Below are positions 35,634 through 44,626 of a stretch of 64,000 bases of DNA, in pieces. Numbering within the stretch: the stretch's first letter is position 1; each line of letters opens with the position of its first letter. This stretch comes from Poriferisphaera corsica (GTDB taxonomy: Bacteria > Planctomycetota > Phycisphaerae > Phycisphaerales > Phycisphaeraceae). The DNA lies in assembly GCF_007747445.1 (NCBI RefSeq), contig NZ_CP036425.1, positions 930,001-994,000 of the forward strand, in the 5' to 3' direction. A program made the translations under genes and the position numbers. The notes beneath the pieces were generated by a model, which saw only the letters and a program-made list of their open reading frames with translations, made no database searches and was not told the origin of the DNA.

Positions 35634-36344
35634 TTACTTTGAGGAGATCATAAAGGCGGATGCGTTTGTTGCGATGAGGTAGTTTTCTTTTGAGCCGACG
35701 TTGTTGAGGAACTTGGTTGCGGTGTACGCGCGGCGAGGTTGGATGTAATCGGTTGAGATGCTGAAATTGTCGAGGAAGTCGGTGTTGCTGTTGTCGGCTG
35801 AGGGTTTTAGTTTTTGGTTGGTGAGACCGACGTCGAGATTGTATCGTTGCGGCTTTTTACTCATGTTTCTGATGGTGATTTGGGCGGCGATATAGTTATC
35901 AAGTATGTCTTTGTGGCTGTGTACGACGCCGCCGGCTTGCAACTGGGTATCGAGTTTTTGGATTTCCTTGCTGGTGAGTTTGCGGAAGGTGTAACGCAGG
36001 GCATAGTTTGCGTTGGCGGGTATCTCGTTGGGCTGGACTTGCCGATTGAGTTTGTTTTCTAATGCGGCGGCTTTTTCGGTGAGTAGGTCATATTCTGCTT
36101 TGAGTTTGTCGTAGTTTTGCTGAAGAGTTTGGATTTGATCGAGCAGTTCTTCGAGTTGCTCGGGGGAGATGGATGAGGTCGGCTCTCCATGGGTAGTAGA
36201 TTCGAGATCTAACTCGACATCAGTGGAGCTGCTTGAAGAGGAAGGGGGTGTGTCGGATTGAGCGAGGAGGCAAGGGGACGCGAGGCATAGCGTGAGCAAT
36301 ACGATGAAGTGATATATTGGTTTATTTGCGTAATACATGCACAC
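35634..36344 (-). CDS. Secreted coiled-coil protein, paralog B
   Basis: 236 aa with the same plan as paralog A: signal peptide (ends LLAQS), acidic Ser-rich spacer, coiled coil (LEELLDQIQTLQQNYDKL) and a C-terminal domain with YRYTFRKLTS-like entry and IAAQITIRNMSKKPQRYNLDV. 51 bp separate it from paralog A and both have a signal peptide, so they are probably cotranscribed duplicates that may form a complex. TTCCGGAG precedes the start. Function unknown. Confidence 0.7.
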   Translation of the reverse strand: MCMYYANKPIYHFIVLLTLCLASPCLLAQSDTPPSSSSSSTDVELDLESTTHGEPTSSISPEQLEELLDQIQTLQQNYDKLKAEYDLLTEKAAALENKLNRQVQPNEIPANANYALRYTFRKLTSKEIQKLDTQLQAGGVVHSHKDILDNYIAAQITIRNMSKKPQRYNLDVGLTNQKLKPSADNSNTDFLDNFSISTDYIQPRRAYTATKFLNNVGSKENYLIATNASAFMISSK

Positions 36345-36456
36345 TCCGGAAGCTGAGGTGAAGGTTGTGAGACCATTTTAATGGAAATGAGTTGAGATTT
36401 GAAGGGCAGGTGTCGGCGAGCGTGAGCGATGGTGTTGGAGGTGGTAGAATGGGGCG

Positions 36457-37320
36457 ATGGTACAGAAATTGAGTGATATTAAGGGGATGTTGAGTGTGCG
36501 CGGGCTGCATCCGAAGAAGAAGTTCGGGCAGAATTTTTTGCATGACCATAATCACATGAAGCGAATCATGGCGGCGGCGGAGATTGGGGAAGGGGATGTG
36601 GTGCTGGAGGTTGGGCCGGGGACGGGGGCGCTGACGGAGTGGCTGTTGGAGGCGGGGGCTGAGGTGGTGATGGTGGAGATTGATCGGGATATGGAGGATA
36701 TTCTGCTGGAGCAGTTGGCGGCATGGGAAGGGAAATGGCAATTGTATGTGGGGAGTGCGTTGAAATCTAAGCATGAGATAGCGGATGAGGTGGGGGAATT
36801 GCTGGGTGGTCGTGAGTTCAAGATGATTGCAAACTTGCCGTATAACGTGGCGAGCCCGCTGCTGGCGAATTTGGCGGTGGGGTATGAGCAGATGAAGGGT
36901 GCGGTGGTGATGATTCAGAAAGAGGTGGCGGATCGTTTGACGGCGGAGCCTGGGGGGAAGACGTACGGGGCTTTGGGGATTGTGGTGCAGGCGATGTGTG
37001 AGGTTGAGGAGGTGAGTTTTTTGAGTGGCGGTTGTTTCTGGCCTCCGCCGCGGGTTGGGAGCAGTGTCGTGAGTTTGAAAAGGCGTGCGGAACCGCTGAC
37101 CGCGGATGCTGGGCGGTTTAGTGCGTTTTTGCAGAAGGTGTTCAGCAAGAGGCGGAAGCAGTTGGGGGGCGTGTTGAGTCGAGATTTTGATGGTTGGCCG
37201 GAGGGGGTGAGTGGGGAGATGCGATGTGGGGAATTGAGTGTGGCGCAATTGGAGGCGTTGTCAGTGGCATGGACGCGGTTTGAGGCGGAAAATGGGGCTG
37301 ATGATGGGGCGATTGGGTAG
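36457..37320 (+). CDS. rsmA: 16S rRNA dimethyladenosine transferase (KsgA)
   Basis: Dimethylates the two adjacent adenosines in the terminal hairpin of 16S rRNA during small-subunit assembly. 287 aa. KKKFGQNFLHD starts the enzyme; SAM motif VVLEVGPGTGALTEWLL; acidic VEIDRDM; catalytic NLPYNVASPLL; then a C-terminal helical domain with FSKRRKQLGGVLSRD. Start has a GGGGCG/GGAGG-rich upstream region. G-rich codon use is stronger here than in neighbouring genes, a feature running through 36.5-43 kb. Confidence 0.94.
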   Translation: MVQKLSDIKGMLSVRGLHPKKKFGQNFLHDHNHMKRIMAAAEIGEGDVVLEVGPGTGALTEWLLEAGAEVVMVEIDRDMEDILLEQLAAWEGKWQLYVGSALKSKHEIADEVGELLGGREFKMIANLPYNVASPLLANLAVGYEQMKGAVVMIQKEVADRLTAEPGGKTYGALGIVVQAMCEVEEVSFLSGGCFWPPPRVGSSVVSLKRRAEPLTADAGRFSAFLQKVFSKRRKQLGGVLSRDFDGWPEGVSGEMRCGELSVAQLEALSVAWTRFEAENGADDGAIG

Positions 37321-37443
37321 GGAGGAATGAGGGGAGAAGTGGAGCGGATTGAGGGAATATAAGGGGAGGGGTGGGTGTTGTGTTGGTGCGTAACTAGAAT
37401 GACAGTAGTGTGAGTGGGGCGAAATAGTAGGAGACGCGTAGCG

Positions 37444-38232
37444 ATGCGGATACTTGTGGCGATACCTGTGTATAACGAAGAACAATATGTGACGGGTGTT
37501 TTAGCGGAGGTGGGGAAGTATACGAAAGATATTTTGGTGGTCGATGATGGATCGACGGATGAGACGCCGAGCTTGTTGGCGAGGCAGCCGGTGGATGTGG
37601 TGCGGCATAAGCGGAACCGTGGGTATGGTCGGAGTATTCGCGATGCGATTCGCTGGGCGAGTTGTTATGGGTATGACTGGTTGATCACGATGGATTGTGA
37701 TGAGCAGCATGAGCCTCGGAGTTTGCCTGACTTTTTTGAGGCGATCGAGAAGGCGGGGAAAGAAGATGGGCATGGTGCAGACATTATTTCGGGGAGCCGA
37801 TATTTGCATTGTGAGGCTTGCGGTGGTGGAGAGCTTGTGCCGGAGGATCGGAGGGAGATCAATAAGACGGTGACGGGTTGGGTGAAGGAAACATTGGGGT
37901 ATGAGATTACGGATTCCTTTTGTGGGTTCAAGGCTTGCAGGGTGAGTGGATTGCGGAAGATGCAATTGGATCGGGATGGGTATGCGATCCCGTTACAGTT
38001 TTGGGTGCAGGCGAAGTCGCATGGCTTGAAGGTGGATGAGGTGCCGATTCGGCTGATTTATAATGATCCGAATCGAAGCTTTGGTGAGAAGCTGGACGAT
38101 CCGGCGCACCGGATTGCGCTGTACCGTGAGGTTTGGGAAAATGAACTGTCTCGTACTGCGAACATGCGCGAGAACTGTATGCCAGCAGATTGCGTTGAAG
38201 AAAAAGTTGAGGCAGACGCGAGTCAGGCTTGA
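37444..38232 (+). CDS. Family 2 glycosyltransferase
   Basis: 262 aa, GT-A fold, dolichol-phosphate-sugar synthase-like. N-terminus ILVAIPVYNEEQYVTGVL, nucleotide-binding VVDDGSTDETP, metal-binding ITMDCDEQHEP, then GSRYLH and, in the acceptor part, ITDSFCGFKACR and EVPIRLIYNDPNRSFG. No C-terminal membrane spans, so it is a short cytoplasmic or peripheral form. AGGAG 10 nt upstream selects the Met at 37444 over one at 37414. It follows rsmA by 123 bp and precedes the BshC-like gene by 35 bp. Confidence 0.9.
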   Translation: MRILVAIPVYNEEQYVTGVLAEVGKYTKDILVVDDGSTDETPSLLARQPVDVVRHKRNRGYGRSIRDAIRWASCYGYDWLITMDCDEQHEPRSLPDFFEAIEKAGKEDGHGADIISGSRYLHCEACGGGELVPEDRREINKTVTGWVKETLGYEITDSFCGFKACRVSGLRKMQLDRDGYAIPLQFWVQAKSHGLKVDEVPIRLIYNDPNRSFGEKLDDPAHRIALYREVWENELSRTANMRENCMPADCVEEKVEADASQA

Positions 38233-38267
38233 TGTAAAAGATGAGTGTCTAATCAAGGGTTAGGCTG

Positions 38268-39806
38268 ATGAAGATTGTGATCGAGCCACAGATGTGTGAG
38301 TGGGAAGGGATGGTGGAGTCGGCTGTGGGTGCGCGTGATGGTGAAGAGGGGGAGAAGCTAGGGGGAGATGAGCAGGGGGGGGATGATGATGGGTTGGTTG
38401 CTTGTATCAACGCGAATGCGGATCGATTAGGGACAGGACGGGTCAGTTGTGATGATCGTTTAGTGGTGACGGGGCATCAGGCGTGGTTCTGGCATCCGGG
38501 GATATTAGCGAAGGATATAGCAGGGGCGGTATGGGCTGAGAAAACGGGGCGGAAATTGGTGCATTTGGTGGTGGATCATGATGTCAATGCAGCGCTTAGA
38601 TTGCAGGTGCCTGTTGAGAAAGATGGGCGGCTGTACGTGCAGACTGTGCGATTAGGGAAGGAGATGGTGGGTGTGAGTACGGGGTGGCAGGGTGTGGTGG
38701 ATGTAGACGAGGTACTTGAGAAGGTGGGGGAGCTGGATGAGCCGTTGCGTGGGGTGATGCGCGGCGCTTGGGAGCGGGTTCAGGCTGCGGATTGCAGGAC
38801 ATTAGCAGAGCAGGTGGGAGTTGCGCAGGTGGCGATGATGGAGCCGTATGTGGGGGGGGCGGGAGAAATGGGACTGCTTTTTACGAGTGATTTTGCGGAG
38901 ATGAAGGGGTTTGATGGATTGGTTGAGATGATGGTGGGTGATGCGGCGCGGTGCGTTCGGATCTATAACGAAGAGGTAAGGAGGCGGCCTGAGGCGGGGG
39001 TTGGTGAGTTGGTTGTGACGCGTGAGTTTGTGGAGTTACCGCTGTGGGGGATTAAAGGGGAGAAGGGCGCAGGTGCGGGGCGTCGGATGCGGGTGTTTGC
39101 GGATGTTGGGGATTCGCGTGAGGTGGTTTTGGTAGATGAATGGGGGGAGGTATTGGGTGATGATGTGGTGATGATGCCGAAGGCGCTGATGATGACGTGG
39201 GCGCTGCGGAGCGGCGAACTCGGGCGATGCGATCTTTTTATTCATGGGACAGGTGGCGGTATCTATGATGGAATTATGGAATCGTGGTGGCTACGATGGT
39301 GCGGGAAGCGGCTGGCGCCGATGGCGGTGGTAACGGCAGATTTATATTTGGATTTTGATGTGCCTAACAGTGGATTAGATGAATTAGAGGCGGCGGTGTG
39401 GTGGGCGCATCATGTGGTGCATAATGTGGAGCGCGTGGATGGTGCGGTGAATGATGGGGATGGTGTTTTGGTTGAGGAAAAACGCGAGTTGCTGGGGCAT
39501 ATGGATGATGATCGTGATCGGCGAAGGCGGCGGGCTGCGTTTAAGCGGATTCATACGATTAATGATGAGTTGGTCAAGCGGCATGGTGAGGTGATTGAGG
39601 CGGCGGAGACACGATTGGCAGCAGCGAAGGCTGGGGTGAAAAATCGAGCGATTGCTGGGCGGAGGGATTGGTGTTTTGGGCTGTATGATCGGTGTGAGCT
39701 GAAACGGTTGCGTGAGATGATTGCGGGGGCATGTCATGCTGAAAAAGAGGGGGATTTGAGGGGTGATTGCGAGAAAGTTGTGGGGTCGCGGGACGAGAGC
39801 TTGTAG
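38268..39806 (+). CDS. BshC-like protein of unknown function
   Basis: 512 aa, soluble. VVTGHQAWFWHPGILAKDIAG followed by LVHLVVDHDVN resembles the N-terminal Rossmann part of BshC (bacillithiol cysteine-adding enzyme: VTGQQ, then a DHD motif). The block DLFIHGTGGGIYDGIMESWWL parallels the LLPTAAYIGGPGE region of BshC, and the C-terminus is a charged coiled coil (RRRRAAFKRIHTINDELVK). The similarity is distant and by eye. No other bacillithiol genes are near. AAGGG precedes the start. Confidence 0.5.
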   Translation: MKIVIEPQMCEWEGMVESAVGARDGEEGEKLGGDEQGGDDDGLVACINANADRLGTGRVSCDDRLVVTGHQAWFWHPGILAKDIAGAVWAEKTGRKLVHLVVDHDVNAALRLQVPVEKDGRLYVQTVRLGKEMVGVSTGWQGVVDVDEVLEKVGELDEPLRGVMRGAWERVQAADCRTLAEQVGVAQVAMMEPYVGGAGEMGLLFTSDFAEMKGFDGLVEMMVGDAARCVRIYNEEVRRRPEAGVGELVVTREFVELPLWGIKGEKGAGAGRRMRVFADVGDSREVVLVDEWGEVLGDDVVMMPKALMMTWALRSGELGRCDLFIHGTGGGIYDGIMESWWLRWCGKRLAPMAVVTADLYLDFDVPNSGLDELEAAVWWAHHVVHNVERVDGAVNDGDGVLVEEKRELLGHMDDDRDRRRRRAAFKRIHTINDELVKRHGEVIEAAETRLAAAKAGVKNRAIAGRRDWCFGLYDRCELKRLREMIAGACHAEKEGDLRGDCEKVVGSRDESL

Positions 39807-39845
39807 AATGCGGGAGTTGCAGGGTGGGGAGGCGAAATCTCAATA

Positions 39846-41405
39846 ATGAAGGATATGATGATGCGGATGAAGCTAGGCCGATGGTTTGTAGGTTTAATGT
39901 GCGTGTTAATGGTGGGCGCGGTGAGTGGGGTGGTTAGGGCGCAGAATGTGCGGCCTAATGAGATGGGAGATGTGCAGGAGGAGCAATGGTACGTATTGAT
40001 GTTAGGCGGACAACGGGCGGGTTGGACGCAGGCGAGGCGGGGTGAGGATGATGGTTTGGTACGTTCGGATGTGAAGATGAATTTAAAGATCAAGCGGGGG
40101 GCAATTGAGCTTGAGATTGACATGTTGCAGGTGAGTTGGGAGACGAGTGGGGGCGAGCCACGACGGGCTTATAGTGAAATGAATATGGGTGGTGGGAGTG
40201 GTTTGAAGGCGGCCTATAAGATGGGTGAGGATGGCGTGATTCAGACGACATGGCAGTTGGGTAAGCCGGTAGAGAAGGCGTTTCCTGAGTTGCCGACGGA
40301 CGTGCTGGGGTTGGCTGCATCAGAGAAAGTGATTGCTGAGAAGTTGAAAGCGGGTGAGGATGAATTTTCGATCAAGACGGCAGATTTATCGTTGGGTGTG
40401 ACGGTTGTTGAAGCGAAATTCAAGAAGGTTGGAGAGAAGGTGATTGAGGTTTATGGGAAGAAGGCGCCTGCGATTGAGTGGGAGGTGAAGCTGTCGAACT
40501 TGCCGAGCATAACGGCAAAGCAGTATACGGATGAGCGGGGCAGGGTGCTTCGGATGATGGTGCCGATGGGTGGTGGATTGGATGTGGAGATGGTGGCGGC
40601 GGATAAGGCAACGGCGATGATGGATCTCGAAGCACCGGAAGTGATGGCGGAAACATTGATTAAACCGATGGCTGGGAGTGTGAAGGGAGATATCCGAAGC
40701 TCACGCCAGGCTGTTTACGAGTTGAGTTTTAAGCGAGGCAAGGATGTTGATTTGAAGATGCCGCGTACGGGAACACAGAAGGTGATCTGGGGGAGTAGCA
40801 AGAAAGCGCGCGTGGTGGTCAATCTGGATGAGGCGAATAATCCGGAGGCGGATCTGCCGGCTGAGGATGATTTGGCTTCGACGCAGATGCTGAGGTGGGA
40901 TGATGAGGTTGTGCAGTCGCTGATTAGACGTGCGTTAGGCGATGATATGGGGCAGGGGATGAGTGATCGTGAGAAAGCGAGCAAGCTTCGCCGCTTTGTG
41001 AATGCGTACATTGATGAAAAATCGTTGGCGGTCGGGATGGCGACTGCGGCTGAGGTGGCGCGAACGAAAGAGGGAGACTGCACGGAGCATGCGGCTTTGT
41101 TGGCGGCAATGTTGCGGGGTGCGGCGATTCCGAGTCGTGTGGTCAATGGGTTGATGTTTGTCGATGAGTTTATGGGGTATGAACGCGTGCTTGGATATCA
41201 CGCATGGACGATGGCGTGGATTGAAGAAGAAGATGGTGGACGATGGGTTGATTTTGATGCGGTGCTAAGCGGGAATGAAGATTATGATGCGGGTCATATT
41301 GCAATGACGGTGAGTTCGATGCGCGATGATCAGATGCAGAATGATTTGGTGGGGCTGGTGCCGATGATGGGGAATGTGAAGGTTAAGGTTGTGCGGCTGC
41401 GTTAA
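39846..41405 (+). CDS. Secreted transglutaminase-like protein
   Basis: 519 aa. Signal peptide (residues 1-32, ending VVRAQ). About 300 residues of beta-rich domain come first, then a transglutaminase/protease-like core with the triad in order: Cys in EGDCTEHAALLAAMLRGA, His in GYHAWTMAW and Asp in WVDFDAVL. Planctomycetes have many such large secreted transglutaminase-fold proteins; whether it cross-links or cleaves is not known. 39 bp after the BshC-like gene. A strong terminator follows. Confidence 0.85.
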   Translation: MKDMMMRMKLGRWFVGLMCVLMVGAVSGVVRAQNVRPNEMGDVQEEQWYVLMLGGQRAGWTQARRGEDDGLVRSDVKMNLKIKRGAIELEIDMLQVSWETSGGEPRRAYSEMNMGGGSGLKAAYKMGEDGVIQTTWQLGKPVEKAFPELPTDVLGLAASEKVIAEKLKAGEDEFSIKTADLSLGVTVVEAKFKKVGEKVIEVYGKKAPAIEWEVKLSNLPSITAKQYTDERGRVLRMMVPMGGGLDVEMVAADKATAMMDLEAPEVMAETLIKPMAGSVKGDIRSSRQAVYELSFKRGKDVDLKMPRTGTQKVIWGSSKKARVVVNLDEANNPEADLPAEDDLASTQMLRWDDEVVQSLIRRALGDDMGQGMSDREKASKLRRFVNAYIDEKSLAVGMATAAEVARTKEGDCTEHAALLAAMLRGAAIPSRVVNGLMFVDEFMGYERVLGYHAWTMAWIEEEDGGRWVDFDAVLSGNEDYDAGHIAMTVSSMRDDQMQNDLVGLVPMMGNVKVKVVRLR

Positions 41406-42067
41406 TCGCTTTGGTTTTAAAATTTAGGATTTAAAAACGCTGACGAGAGTTAGCGTTTTTTTTTGCATTGATCGGTCATTAAAAAAGGATGGTTGGCCGG
41501 TCATGATGCTTTTGCTTGGCATCATGACGCAGCGCCCATCCATTCGCCCGCCATCCCGTCCCCCCCTCCTTTATCCCTCTCCCCGATTATCCCCTATCCC
41601 GTCCCTCCCCGTATGTAATCCCGCCCCATTAGTCCCTCCCCTTGGTTATCCCCCCTTGTTTTGACCTCACTGATTGATGATGAGATCGTGGCAAACTCTG
41701 GTTCGCCTATCCATCCGTATCAAATGATGCGCGATATGTGCATGTGCGGGATTAGCGACATGACAGTGAACGGATGTCTTCCCCCCCCCCCTTCTATTTA
41801 AAGAGCGTTTTGTGTGAATGGTGCTGCTTGTAATGACATGCAGTTGATTGCGGTGCAGGTCTCAGCGGCTGATAATCACGCGAACGGCTCTATCCTCCCC
41901 CCTTTGCCCTCAAGTTAGGTTATATCGAATTGAAGTTTGTGATTTATGGGTAAACGTGCTGCCAAATGGCGTGTGTATTCGATATGCTGAATATTATGGC
42001 AACAGTGGGTGTCATCTGTTTGGCACCCGTGTATTGTTTGTTGAAAAAAAGATAAAAAAGTAGGCCT
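41406..42067. other. 662-bp gene-free region upstream of larB
   Basis: Begins with the terminator at 41433-41464, followed by a perfect inverted repeat GTCATGATGC (41500-41509) / GCATCATGAC (41519-41528), a C-rich stretch (41560-41660) and a C12 run near 41780-41791. Short open frames near the right end have no ribosome site. No RNA gene is recognised. Confidence 0.5.
41433..41464 (+). terminator. Intrinsic terminator of the transglutaminase-like gene
   Basis: AAAAACGCTGAC (41433-41444) pairs with GTTAGCGTTTTT (41449-41460) around GAGA, followed by more T. Confidence 0.9.
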
Positions 42068-42904
42068 ATGAATCTCGCGAACATCATCAAAAGAATTCGC
42101 ACCGGTGAGCTAACCGAACAAGCAGGATTAGATGCGATAGAAAAATTGCAACAGGAGCATGCTTCAGAGCAATATCACGCCGAGCAGTTGCATGCGGGGC
42201 ATGGTGTTTCGGATGTGATGGTGGATCATGATCGTAAACGCCGGTGTGGTGCTGCCGAGGTGATTTATGCTGCGGGTAAGACGGCTGATCAGGTGGTTCG
42301 GATTGCCAAGGCTATCTATGTGCGGGGTGATGTTGTGCTGATGACACGTGCAAATGATGAGCAGATTACAGCGGTGTGTGATGCGTTTAAAGGTGAGCCG
42401 ATTGAGGTGGCAGATTCGTGCGGCGCGGTGATGATTGGTAGCCCCGGTGGTATGGAGGATGCAGAAGATTCAAACAGGGGGGGGATGGTGGTGCCGATTG
42501 TGACAGCGGGAACGAGCGATTTGCCGGTTGCAGAGGAGGCGGCAATGACGGTGAAGGCGATGGGATGTGAGGCGAGGATGGTTTGTGATGTGGGTGTGGC
42601 TGGGTTGCATCGGTTGATGGGACGTATGGATGAGTTGGGTGGTGATGATGTGCGTGTTTTGATTGTTGTGGCGGGGATGGAAGGCGCGTTGCCGAGTGTT
42701 GTGGGGGGGTTGGTGGATGTGCCGGTGATCGCTGTGCCGACGAGTGTGGGGTATGGTGCGAGCTTTGGGGGTGTGGCCGCCTTGCTTGGGATGTTAAATA
42801 GCTGTGCATCGGGCGTGGTGGTGGTTAATATTGATAACGGATTTGGTGCTGGATATACGGCTTCAATGATCGTGAAGCAGAACCGTGTTTCAGCTAATGA
42901 CTAA
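42068..42904 (+). CDS. larB: LarB-type carboxylase of nickel-pincer cofactor synthesis
   Basis: 278 aa. LarB carboxylates and hydrolyses nicotinic acid adenine dinucleotide in the first step of making the nickel-pincer nucleotide of lactate racemase. The C-terminal AIR-carboxylase-like (PurE) domain is unmistakable: VTAGTSDLPVAEEA, DVGVAGLHRL, VAGMEGALPSVVGGL and VPTSVGYGASFGGVAALLGML, ending NIDNGFGAGYTA. The N-terminal third has the expected DHDRKRRCGAAEVIY. No larC, larE or larA is in the window, so its pathway partners must lie elsewhere. Confidence 0.9.
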   Translation: MNLANIIKRIRTGELTEQAGLDAIEKLQQEHASEQYHAEQLHAGHGVSDVMVDHDRKRRCGAAEVIYAAGKTADQVVRIAKAIYVRGDVVLMTRANDEQITAVCDAFKGEPIEVADSCGAVMIGSPGGMEDAEDSNRGGMVVPIVTAGTSDLPVAEEAAMTVKAMGCEARMVCDVGVAGLHRLMGRMDELGGDDVRVLIVVAGMEGALPSVVGGLVDVPVIAVPTSVGYGASFGGVAALLGMLNSCASGVVVVNIDNGFGAGYTASMIVKQNRVSAND

Positions 42905-42928
42905 CCGTCGAATAGGTGATGAGATGTT

Positions 42929-43825
42929 ATGGATAAGCAAACCATGAAGCAAATAACGAAGCTACCATCTCTACCGCCTCGGCCAAAAGATGGGCATAAG
43001 GGGGTATTTGGCACGGTGATCGTAATCGGTGGTTGTGAAACAATGATTGGTGCGCCAGCTTTAAGTGCGGGAGCTGCATTGCGTAGCGGCGCGGGGTTGG
43101 TGAAAATTGCGAGTGATTTGAGGTTACTTCATCATATACTCGTGGTTGAGCCGAGTGCTACGGGGATCGCTTTTGGTGGTGATATTGAACGTAAGCTCAA
43201 AGCTTTGGATGATGCTGATTCGAATGGTGGAGCTGTACTTGCTATTGGGCCAGGTATTGGCCAGAGCGCTTCAGTGCGTGAGATTGTGCAGCGGATGATT
43301 AGAGATGGGCGCGATGTGGTCTTGGATGCTGATGGACTCAATGCGCTTGCTGGATTAGGGGAAGCAGGTGTAAAGGATCGAGAACAAGGTGAGGGGGCCG
43401 GCTTGGTGATGACGCCACATCCGGGTGAATATGCACGGTTGGCAGATGGTCTGAGGATTAAGTGGAGCGGTGTTGATTCAGATCAACGAGTTCAAGGAGC
43501 GGGCGAGCTTGCAAGGCGATACCGAGCAGTGGTGGTGTTGAAGGGGCACGAAACGGTTGTCAGCAATGGCACACAGTACTACATCAATAAGACCGGCAAT
43601 GTGTCGATGTCGACCGCGGGGAGCGGCGATGTGCTGACAGGTGTCATTGCCAGCCTGCGGGCTCAGGGTGTGAGCTTGTTTGATGCTGCGGTGTTGGGTG
43701 TGCATCTTCATGGTCAGGCCGGCGACATCTGGGCAGACAAAAACGGCTTTGCTGGGCTTAAAGCGATGGATTTAGTTGAGTTACTCCCGTTAACGATGCA
43801 ATTAAACAAACGAGAGCGGCTGTGA
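42929..43825 (+). CDS. ADP-dependent NAD(P)H-hydrate dehydratase
   Basis: Repairs hydrated NADH and NADPH. 298 aa, ribokinase-like fold, the C-terminal half of the bifunctional Nnr protein as a separate gene. Motifs: HKGVFGTVIVIGG, GAALRSGAGLVKI, LAIGPGIG, VLDADGLNAL, MTPHPGEYARL, VVLKGHETVV and the final TAGSGDVLTGVIASL. The epimerase partner (YjeF_N) is absent from this region. Follows larB by 24 bp, so the two may share a transcript; both act on nicotinamide/nicotinate dinucleotides, which may be meaningful. Confidence 0.92.
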   Translation: MDKQTMKQITKLPSLPPRPKDGHKGVFGTVIVIGGCETMIGAPALSAGAALRSGAGLVKIASDLRLLHHILVVEPSATGIAFGGDIERKLKALDDADSNGGAVLAIGPGIGQSASVREIVQRMIRDGRDVVLDADGLNALAGLGEAGVKDREQGEGAGLVMTPHPGEYARLADGLRIKWSGVDSDQRVQGAGELARRYRAVVVLKGHETVVSNGTQYYINKTGNVSMSTAGSGDVLTGVIASLRAQGVSLFDAAVLGVHLHGQAGDIWADKNGFAGLKAMDLVELLPLTMQLNKRERL

Positions 43826-44012
43826 ATGTTGAAAACTCAGCCTTGAGATAGGTGTTGATGCTGGCAGTGTGGGCTTTGAAATATTGCGTGTAATTGAATA
43901 AATAACAATAGGTTATAATTTTGTTCTGTATGGTGGTTTCACGGCTCCTTACGATCTGTCAGGTATGTCATGTGGGAAAAAGGAACTTGAACTCTGGAAA
44001 GAGTGGTTAGAT

Positions 44013-44040
44013 TTGCTTGAGTTTTGGTTTGCCCTATAAT
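44013..44040 (+). promoter_or_regulatory. Promoter of tRNA-Glu
   Basis: TTGCTT (44013-44018), 16-bp spacer, TATAAT (44035-44040), 22 bp before the tRNA. Confidence 0.7.
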
Positions 44041-44062
44041 TGCTCGCCCAAGCCAATTGGAC

Positions 44063-44137
44063 GGCCCCTTCGTCTAGTCAGGTCTAGGACACCAGGTTTT
44101 CATCCTGGCGACACGGGTTCGAATCCCGTAGGGGTCA
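44063..44137 (+). tRNA. tRNA-Glu (UUC)
   Basis: Acceptor GGCCCCT pairs with AGGGGTC; anticodon arm CCAGG-TTTTCAT-CCTGG gives anticodon UUC; T-loop GGGTTCGAATCCC is canonical. The CCA end is not encoded. Confidence 0.95.
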
Positions 44138-44149
44138 TTTCCGAAAGAG

Positions 44150-44180
44150 CCGCTTTGCTACCAAGCAAGGCGGTTTTTTT
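44150..44180 (+). terminator. Terminator of tRNA-Glu
   Basis: CCGCTTTGCT (44150-44159) pairs with AGCAAGGCGG (44164-44173), then seven T. Confidence 0.88.
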
Positions 44181-44626
44181 ATTTCAATACAAATCTAATA
44201 TCTGATCGAAGTTGCCATTTCCTATGAAAAATCAATTTATGTTTTGGCTATCCATTAGTTCTTAATACGTATTTTGATTGGTGTTTTACCAAATCAATCT
44301 CAAATTAGTTTGCTTCGATCGGTTTTATCTTTTATCTATTCTCATCACCGTGTATGAGTATTGGGAATTTATGTATGCGCTTTTGTGCGAATTAATCTAA
44401 TACATGATTAGTTTATATGTTTTATGCATACCTTGTCTTGTCTGTTTGATTCGATTCGTAATTATGATTTGAGTGTTTTTGTGAAATATGCTGCAAAACA
44501 TGTGATTTTGGGAGGTTAGCTTGTTATGTGTAAGCATGGATTTGACGTGACACAACAGTAAGCCATTTGTATGATAAATTTATCCGGGATGTGAGGTCGC
44601 AATGAATAACATGTGGGGCATCCATC
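44181..44626. other. AT-rich intergenic region before the WYL regulator
   Basis: About 445 bp of strongly AT-rich sequence with no coding character, repeat or RNA that I can identify. Confidence 0.5.

Noticed and set aside
38252-38267. TCTAATCAAGGGTTAG shared with the pstA upstream region (about 59830)
   Set aside because: A 16-mer pair is expected about once by chance in a window of this size on both strands.
41848-42063. 71-codon open frame just before larB
   Set aside because: No ribosome site and no coding character; it overlaps a C-rich intergenic stretch.
42475-42484. AAACA followed by a G-run inside larB, resembling the right end of the G-run repeat
   Set aside because: The surrounding protein sequence is compatible with LarB and no other part of the repeat core is present; Gly codons explain the G-run.
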